A stretch of DNA of 18,602 bases from Atopobiaceae bacterium. GTDB lineage: Bacteria > Actinomycetota > Coriobacteriia > Coriobacteriales > Atopobiaceae. Below, one piece after another: positions 14,265 to 18,602 of the stretch. A program made the translations under genes and the position numbers. The DNA lies in NCBI GenBank assembly GCA_017460265.1, contig JAFUBJ010000182.1:1-18602 (forward strand). Direction: 5' to 3'. The notes beneath the pieces were generated by a model. The model was not told the origin of the DNA and did no database searches. It saw nothing but the letters and a program-made list of their open reading frames with translations. Numbering within the stretch: position 1 is the first letter of the stretch; every line of letters starts with the position of its first letter.

Positions 14265-15200
14265 ATGGCAAGCTTTCTCATGCAGACCATCCGCGAGTAC
14301 ACGCGCGAGATGACCAACAACGGCCTGCCTTCGTTTGGGGCGGAGATCGATCCCGTGCAGCTTCGCGACCAGATCGAGGTTGCTCAGGCCACGATGCCCC
14401 TGCAGCCAGGCGTGACCTACGAGTCCTGCGAGCTCACCGGCATCGAGGCGGAGCTCTCCATACCGAGCTTTGCTCGCGAGGACGCCATCATCATGTACAT
14501 GCACGGCGGCGGCCTGGTGTGCGGAAACGCCCGCACCTCGCGGGGCTATGCGGGTATGGTGGCAGGGGAGAGCCGCATTCCAGTGTATTCGTTCTCGTAT
14601 CGCTTGGCGCCAGAGAACCCGTACCCCGCGTGTAAGGACGACTGCTTCGCGGCGTACCAGGCCGTTCTCAAGAAGCATCCTGATATCCCGGTGTGTCTTA
14701 TCGGCGAGAGTGGCGGCGCGTACCTCTGCATCACCACGACGCTCATGGCGCGCGATGCGGGCATCCAGATGCCGGCGGCCGTCGTGCTCTCTTCGCCCAT
14801 CATCGACTTTGATACGGGTGCCGTTGACCACACGGGCTACGGCTATGACGAGATCACCGTGACCGTTGATGGCATCCGAGCCATCTCAAACTGCTACGTG
14901 CCCGATACCACGCGCAGGACCGAGCCGCTCTGCTCGCCCATCTATGCCGACTACACGGGCTTCTGTCCCACGTACGTGGCCTGGGACAAGGGCGAGACGC
15001 TCGCGGCGGATGCCGAGGCGCTGGTGGGTAAGCTCCTCGCAGCGCGCGTTCCCGTGAAGTACAAGCGCTTCGAGGGCTGCTTCCACGCGTTCGCGCCGGT
15101 TGGCCGCAACACGCCTGAGAGCTCCGAGCTGCTGGACGACTCGATCGCGTTCATGCTCGAGCACCTGCACGACCAGAGCTTCGAGGACGAGGAGGACTAG
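14265..15200 (+). CDS. Alpha/beta hydrolase, HSL/acetyl-esterase family
   Basis: A 311-residue cytoplasmic esterase of the hormone-sensitive-lipase-like family (Abhydrolase_3). The oxyanion-hole motif HGGG is at 80-83. The nucleophile is S149 in GESGG (147-151), the acid is probably E244 in KGETL, and the histidine is H274 in CFHAF. It would hydrolyse small acyl esters. ATG 14265 is preferred to GTG 14259, because AAGGAG lies 5 nt before it and overlaps the GTG. The gene ends 2 nt before the first phosphotriesterase-like gene. In the operon it may release an acyl group or open an ester before or after the metallohydrolases act. The substrate is unknown. Confidence 0.88.
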   Translation: MASFLMQTIREYTREMTNNGLPSFGAEIDPVQLRDQIEVAQATMPLQPGVTYESCELTGIEAELSIPSFAREDAIIMYMHGGGLVCGNARTSRGYAGMVAGESRIPVYSFSYRLAPENPYPACKDDCFAAYQAVLKKHPDIPVCLIGESGGAYLCITTTLMARDAGIQMPAAVVLSSPIIDFDTGAVDHTGYGYDEITVTVDGIRAISNCYVPDTTRRTEPLCSPIYADYTGFCPTYVAWDKGETLAADAEALVGKLLAARVPVKYKRFEGCFHAFAPVGRNTPESSELLDDSIAFMLEHLHDQSFEDEED

Positions 15201-15202
15201 CC

Positions 15203-16336
15203 ATGGCGGACAAGATTGTTCGTACCGTGTTGGGCGACATCGACCCCGATGACCTCGGGCTTACTACGGCGCACGAGCATACCATCTCCGACATGACCGA
15301 TCTCGTGGCCGCCGTCGCGCAGTACAAGGAGATGATTCCCGCCGAGATGCTGGAGGTCCGCCCCGAGAACATGGCGTTCCTCCGCTCGGGTACGGCGCTC
15401 TTCTCCGAGGGCTGCAGTCCCTACAACGACGTGGACTGGCTCATCGGAGAGCTCGGATTCTTCCGCGACAAGGTGGGCGGGGGATGCGTGGTGGATGCAA
15501 GCCCCATCGGTATGCGCGGCGACGTTTCGCTCATGCGCCGAGCGAGCGAGGAGACCGGCGTGCATCTGGTGGTGTGTACGGGCCTCTACTACGAGACCGG
15601 TCGTGCCGAGAAGTACCGCAGCTACACGCCTGATCAGGTCTACGAGCTCTGCATGCGCGAGGTGCGCGAGGGCATCGAGGGCTCGGAGGACGAGAACGGC
15701 GCCCGTGTGTATCCCGGCTTCGTGAAGTGCGGGATGAGCTCTGCGGATGGCGTGACCTGCCCGCAGTGCGAGTGGGATACCCTTGAGGCGTTGGCGCGCA
15801 TCGCAGGCGAGGCGGGCCTCTCGCTTCATGTTCACTCCGCCAAGCCCATGGGCGAGGAGCTCGTCTATTCCGTGGCTCGCTTCGCGCTCGACCACGGCTG
15901 TCCGGCGGAGCGTCTGGACATGATGCACCTCGACCAGTACGTGCGCTACCCGTGGGACATCGACGAGTACCTGCGCGGCTACGACGTGGCGCGCACGGTG
16001 AACGTGGACCTGCAGCAGCGCATCCTCGAGCTGGGGTGCTACATCGGCTTTGACGGCTACAGCAACAACGCTATCGTGTGCCCCGATAACTTCGACCGCA
16101 TCAAGGCGCTGATTGAGCTTCTCAGCCGCGGTTGGGGAGAGCGCATCGTGCTGGGTCACGACATCTCAGACAAGAGCCGCAGCTGCGCCATGGGCGGCGC
16201 GGGTTGGGCGGACTTCGCGCTCAACCTCATCCCCAAGATCTACGAGTTCCCCGACCGCGTGGATGCGGACGACATCGACAAGCTCATCTACGACAACCCG
16301 GCAAGGCTGCTCGCCTTCGACCCGACTGGAGTGTAG
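15203..16336 (+). CDS. Phosphotriesterase-like metallohydrolase (first tandem copy)
   Basis: A 377-residue amidohydrolase-superfamily protein of the phosphotriesterase (PTE) family. All binuclear metal ligands can be placed: H24 and H26 (HEH), the presumed carboxylated K175 (GFVKCG), H211 (LHVHSA), H242 (MMHLDQ) and D320 (LGHDIS). Natural substrates of this family are more often lactones, N-acyl amino acids or phosphate/carboxylate esters than organophosphates. It follows the esterase by 2 nt, so translation is coupled, and is 4 nt before a paralogue. Its first 13 residues (MADKIVRTVLGDI) are identical to those of that paralogue, although the codons differ. The reaction in this operon is not known; lactone or amide hydrolysis is the best guess. 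Confidence 0.88.
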   Translation: MADKIVRTVLGDIDPDDLGLTTAHEHTISDMTDLVAAVAQYKEMIPAEMLEVRPENMAFLRSGTALFSEGCSPYNDVDWLIGELGFFRDKVGGGCVVDASPIGMRGDVSLMRRASEETGVHLVVCTGLYYETGRAEKYRSYTPDQVYELCMREVREGIEGSEDENGARVYPGFVKCGMSSADGVTCPQCEWDTLEALARIAGEAGLSLHVHSAKPMGEELVYSVARFALDHGCPAERLDMMHLDQYVRYPWDIDEYLRGYDVARTVNVDLQQRILELGCYIGFDGYSNNAIVCPDNFDRIKALIELLSRGWGERIVLGHDISDKSRSCAMGGAGWADFALNLIPKIYEFPDRVDADDIDKLIYDNPARLLAFDPTGV

Positions 16337-16340
16337 GCAT

Positions 16341-17429
16341 ATGGCAGACAAGATCGTTCGCACGGTGCTCGGCGACATCGTGCCTGAGCAGCTGGGCTAT
16401 ACCAGCATGCATGACCATACGGTGGCCGACATGAGCCAGTCCGGCGAGTACATGCAGATGATGTTTTCCGATCGCGATCCGGAGACGCTCGCCTTCGTGC
16501 CCGAGAACTACGTGGGCATCAAAGACGGCAGCTACCTCGCCAACCCTGAGCTGTGGGTGACGGGCACCGTCGACGACATGGTGCGTGAGTTCGGGTTCTT
16601 CAAGGCCTTGGGCGGGCAGTCGGTGTTCGACCCGTCGCCCGTGGGCATCCGTGGCCCCATCCGCGACATCCAAGAGCTCTCTCGCAAGACCGGGCTCAAC
16701 ATCGTGGTCGCCACGGGCTTCTACCACGAGACCACCATTCCGCCCGAGCACATGGACCAGGGCGAGGACCACTTCTACGCAGTCATGAAAGACGAGATCG
16801 AGAACGGCATCGAGAGCACCGAGGTGAAGCCCGGAGCCATCAAGTGCGCGTTCAGCTACCTCGAGGACAATGAGCTCGACGCCGTGCACGCGGGCATGCG
16901 CCTTGCCGCCGAGACGGGCATGTGCATCCATTTCCACACCGAGCCCACCACGCCCGCTGACGACCTGCTTGACGAGCTTGAGGCTAGTGTGGAGAAGTAC
17001 GGCGTAAACCGCGAGCGAGTTGTGGTGTGCCACATGGACAACCGCATCTGCGCTGGCGTGGTGCCGAGCGACTACTTCGAAGACGAGAGCGTGGACCGCA
17101 CGCTTGACCTCGAGCTTCAGCGCGAGCTGCTGGGCCGCGGCTACAACATCGGCCTCGACACCTGGGGGCTGCCGCTCTTGAACCCAAGCTTCTTCATGCC
17201 CGACCTCTTCGAGCGCACCAAGGCGCTCTGCCTGCTCTGCGCCGACGGCTATGCAAGCCAGATCACGCTGGGCAACGACTTCTCGGGCAAGATCTGCATG
17301 CGTGCCCATGGCGAGTGGGGTCCCACGGCGGCCTTTGCCTTCGGGTGCCAGCGGCTTCTGGAGTTGGGCCACGACGACTGGGTGCACACGCTCACGGTGG
17401 AGACGCCCGCGCGCCTGCTCGCATTTTAG
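16341..17429 (+). CDS. Phosphotriesterase-like metallohydrolase (second tandem copy)
   Basis: A 362-residue paralogue of the preceding gene product. The metal ligands are H24 and H26 (HDH), K168 (AIKCAF), H199 (HFHT), H231 (CHMDN) and D313 in LGNDFS, where the first copy and most of the family have GHD; residue 312 is Asn. The active-site loops and the region after the fourth ligand differ from the first copy, so the substrates or steps probably differ. ATG 16341 is fixed by the shared N-terminus; an in-frame extension to 16113 lies inside the upstream gene and was rejected. It is the last gene of the operon, which ends at a long palindrome 18 nt later. Confidence 0.87.
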   Translation: MADKIVRTVLGDIVPEQLGYTSMHDHTVADMSQSGEYMQMMFSDRDPETLAFVPENYVGIKDGSYLANPELWVTGTVDDMVREFGFFKALGGQSVFDPSPVGIRGPIRDIQELSRKTGLNIVVATGFYHETTIPPEHMDQGEDHFYAVMKDEIENGIESTEVKPGAIKCAFSYLEDNELDAVHAGMRLAAETGMCIHFHTEPTTPADDLLDELEASVEKYGVNRERVVVCHMDNRICAGVVPSDYFEDESVDRTLDLELQRELLGRGYNIGLDTWGLPLLNPSFFMPDLFERTKALCLLCADGYASQITLGNDFSGKICMRAHGEWGPTAAFAFGCQRLLELGHDDWVHTLTVETPARLLAF

Positions 17430-17446
17430 CTGCTGGTAAGGTGCAT

Positions 17447-17507
17447 GCGCCGAAGGGGCTACCCCCAAACCGCACGGTGCGGTTTGGGGGTAGCCCCTTC
17501 GGCGCAA
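17447..17507. terminator. Perfect 30-bp palindrome after the operon
   Basis: The 30 bases at 17447-17476 are exactly complementary to 17478-17507 with a single G between them. RNA would fold into a very stable hairpin with a small loop at CACGGTG. AAACAAACAAG follows instead of a T-run. It separates the operon end from the GNAT-type gene promoter and is the likely transcript end. Its length and perfection are more than a terminator needs. Confidence 0.75.
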
Positions 17508-17523
17508 ACAAACAAGTACGCGC

Positions 17524-17556
17524 TGGTATGATGGCACGCATACCGCAATGTGCCAT
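17524..17556 (+). promoter_or_regulatory. Extended -10 promoter with overlapping inverted repeats
   Basis: TGGTATGAT at 17524-17532 matches an extended -10 (TG-N-TATGAT), with no good -35 behind it. Two interleaved inverted repeats cover it and the expected transcript start: GGTATG 17525-17530 with CATACC 17539-17544, and ATGGCAC 17531-17537 with GTGCCAT 17550-17556. They could be operators, or in RNA a compact pseudoknot just before the ribosome site AAGGAGT (17561-17567). Confidence 0.5.
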
Positions 17557-17574
17557 CTTGAAGGAGTACGTGCC

Positions 17575-17994
17575 ATGGAAGTCCGCAAGCTGACTGATTC
17601 ACAAGACTGGCTGGAGAGCGAGCGCGTGATCGCTACCGCCTTTTTGCATCCGTGGGACGAGGCGGAGGAAGCGGCAAGGGTTCAGGCGCAGGCGGCGGGC
17701 GAAGTGCCCCGTCCTGAGGAGTCGTGGGGGCTCTTTGACGACGGTATCATGCTGACGAGTATCTCCACGCTGCGGCACCAGCTCTCGTTTGGCGGTGAGG
17801 CCATTAGTGTCGGTGAGGTCCACATGGTGGGCTCGCTTCCCGAGCGACGCGGCGGCGCCGACGTGCTCGCCCGCGCTTTTGTGCGCCGTCCGGTTTATCT
17901 GACGCTCGGTTCGCGGTGTGTGTTGCCGGCACCAGTGCTCTTGAACGACGAAGAGGCATCGAGGCTGCCAAAGCACGGCCTCGTGCCTAGATAG
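17575..17994 (+). CDS. Probable truncated GNAT-type acetyltransferase (N-terminal part)
   Basis: A 139-residue reading frame. Its first 100 residues (MEVRKLTDSQDWLES, then ESWGLFDDGIMLTSISTLRH and ISVGEVHMVGSLPERRGG) look like the N-terminal acetyltransferase domain of Eis-like GNAT proteins, which are normally around 400 residues. After the RRGG acetyl-CoA-site remnant, the sequence no longer looks like a GNAT and ends early, next to an AT-rich repeat element. The start has AAGGAGT 7 nt upstream. I read it as a 3'-truncated gene, probably without activity, unless the short form has acquired another role. No obvious continuation of the family was seen in the other two forward frames. Confidence 0.6.
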   Translation: MEVRKLTDSQDWLESERVIATAFLHPWDEAEEAARVQAQAAGEVPRPEESWGLFDDGIMLTSISTLRHQLSFGGEAISVGEVHMVGSLPERRGGADVLARAFVRRPVYLTLGSRCVLPAPVLLNDEEASRLPKHGLVPR

Positions 17995-18003
17995 GAAAGC
18001 AAA

Positions 18004-18162
18004 TAGTTGCCACTCAATTTGGTACTGCAAGACGCCAACTGGCATATTTTCAAAATTGATGAATCCAATGGCAACTAGCTAAATTACACAGTTGCCATTG
18101 GATTCATCAAAAGTGAACGTATCGCAGGATTGTGTTGTCAATCGACGATTCAGTGGCAACTA
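18004..18162. mobile_element. MITE-like element with nested inverted repeats
   Basis: Outer terminal repeats TAGTTGCCACT (18004-18014) and AGTGGCAACTA (18152-18162) are perfect complements and extend imperfectly by four more bases (CAAT versus the complement GAAT). Both outer ends are TA, as for IS630/Tc1-type insertions at TA. Inside is a perfect 21-bp inverted repeat (18056-18076 with 18090-18110) with a 13-nt loop, whose arms again contain AGTTGCCA/TGGCAACT. The element is about 155 bp, AT-rich, and has no reading frame. It could instead be an array of regulator-binding sites. Confidence 0.5.
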
Positions 18163-18341
18163 ATGCTGCGGGAGAGCGTCTGATTGGTGTCGAGAAGAGC
18201 GAGTGGCGAGAAGGGACCTGGTCCATTCTTGCAAACAGGGTGTACGTACTGCCAATGACAGGCCCTGCGGCTATGCGGCTCATAAATGGGCATGTGATAC
18301 CATCACTTCATCAGCGTGAAGGCAAGCGAGAGGAGCCCCTT
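18163..18341 (+). promoter_or_regulatory. Leader region of the GH13 gene
   Basis: The 179 bp between the MITE-like element and the glucosidase gene contain an 8-bp palindrome GTACGTAC (18242-18249), a TTGCAA box at 18229-18234 and an AT-rich stretch near 18280-18300 with TGTGATACC. A promoter is likely here. I cannot fix one by eye. Confidence 0.3.
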
Positions 18342-18602
18342 ATGTCGGAGCAGTGGTGGCAGCGTGCGGTTGTGTATCAGGTCTATCCCAAGAGCTTCCA
18401 AGACAGCAACGGTGACGGCGTAGGCGACATCCCAGGCATCACGAGCCGCCTGCCGTACCTCGCAAAGCTTGGCGTGGACGTCATCTGGCTGAGCCCGGTC
18501 TACGAGAGCCCCATGGACGACAACGGCTACGACATCAGCGACTACCGGGCTAGCTGGCCCGGCTTTGGCACGATGGACGACTTTGACGAGATGCTCGCCA
18601 CC
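18342..18602 (+). CDS. GH13 alpha-glucosidase / trehalose-6-phosphate hydrolase-type enzyme, N-terminal part
   Basis: The first 87 codons of a glycoside hydrolase family 13 protein; the frame runs off the right edge. WWQRAVVYQVYPKSFQDSNG is the standard beginning of oligo-1,6-glucosidase, alpha-glucosidase and trehalose-6-phosphate hydrolase (GH13 subfamilies 29/31). GDIPGITSRLPYLAKLGVDV, IWLSPVYESPMDDNGYDISDY and FGTMDDFDEML follow, covering the first conserved region around the second strand of the barrel. It would be cytoplasmic, as no signal peptide is present. AGGAG lies 6 nt before ATG 18342. Which disaccharide it cleaves depends on residues beyond the window. Confidence 0.9.
   Translation, partial: MSEQWWQRAVVYQVYPKSFQDSNGDGVGDIPGITSRLPYLAKLGVDVIWLSPVYESPMDDNGYDISDYRASWPGFGTMDDFDEMLAT

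Noticed and set aside
14994..14996. Loss of the catalytic acid in the alpha/beta hydrolase
   Set aside because: The usual D-x-L position is Glu (KGETL), which many HSL-family esterases also have, so the triad S149/E244/H274 is probably intact.
16113..16340. N-terminal extension of the second PTE-like protein
   Set aside because: It lies in another frame inside the first PTE-like gene; the shared MADKIVRTVLGDI start at 16341 fixes the true N-terminus.
16284..17588. Long leftward open frame opposite the second PTE-like gene
   Set aside because: It is a mirror of the GC-rich coding strand, rich in Val/Leu/His/Arg without any family motif. The same applies to leftward frames at 1955-2809, 3447-4667, 4655-5911, 9121-9942, 9973-11181, 12711-13901 and 15197-16159.
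18004..18162. CRISPR array
   Set aside because: The repeated AGTTGCCA core is short, alternates in orientation and has no regular spacer length; no cas gene is nearby.

Overview
The window is GC-rich bacterial DNA, densely coded, with strong GGAGG-type ribosome sites, codons ending mostly in G or C, and long GC-rich hairpins in many gene gaps. The transporter architecture (an oligopeptide permease whose OppC carries a large extracellular insert), the codon style and the accessory content suggest an anaerobic gut or oral actinobacterium of the Coriobacteriia (Olsenella, Collinsella or Atopobiaceae type). That assignment is inference; no rRNA or other marker gene is present. I saw no tRNA, rRNA, transposase gene or CRISPR array.

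Region 1 (1-6011) is an oligopeptide/dipeptide ABC transporter operon: the 3' part of the substrate-binding protein gene, two permeases (oppB, oppC) and two ATPases (oppD, oppF). A small single-pass membrane protein gene overlaps the end of oppF. Two hairpins separate oppA from oppB, as expected if the binding protein is made in excess. A GC-rich hairpin follows the operon. Region 2 (6108-7451) holds a QueD/6-pyruvoyl-tetrahydropterin-synthase family gene and a gluconate-5-dehydrogenase-like SDR gene, followed by an elaborate intergenic inverted repeat and a clear terminator. Region 3 (7694-8426) is a toxin-antitoxin pair: a RelB/DinJ-like antitoxin and a PIN-domain toxin, with a palindromic operator in front.

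Region 4 (8632-17429) looks like one catabolic locus. A 442-residue protein of uncertain family and a GcvT-like folate-dependent methyltransferase run rightward. They converge through a strong bidirectional hairpin with a leftward PucR/CdaR-type regulator. Divergent from the regulator is a probable five-gene operon: an SDR-fold protein whose catalytic lysine is replaced by cysteine, a 73-residue helical protein, an HSL-type alpha/beta hydrolase, and two tandem phosphotriesterase-like metallohydrolases that share an identical N-terminal stretch. The operon ends at a perfect 30-bp inverted repeat. A plausible reading is ester/lactone opening and oxidation of a small substrate, with removal of a methyl (or similar one-carbon) group to tetrahydrofolate, under substrate-responsive control. 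The substrate cannot be read from the sequence.

Region 5 (17524-18602) contains a probably truncated GNAT-type gene with its own extended -10 promoter. It is followed by an AT-rich, MITE-like element with nested inverted repeats and TA at both borders, then the 5' end of a GH13 alpha-glucosidase-type gene that leaves the window.
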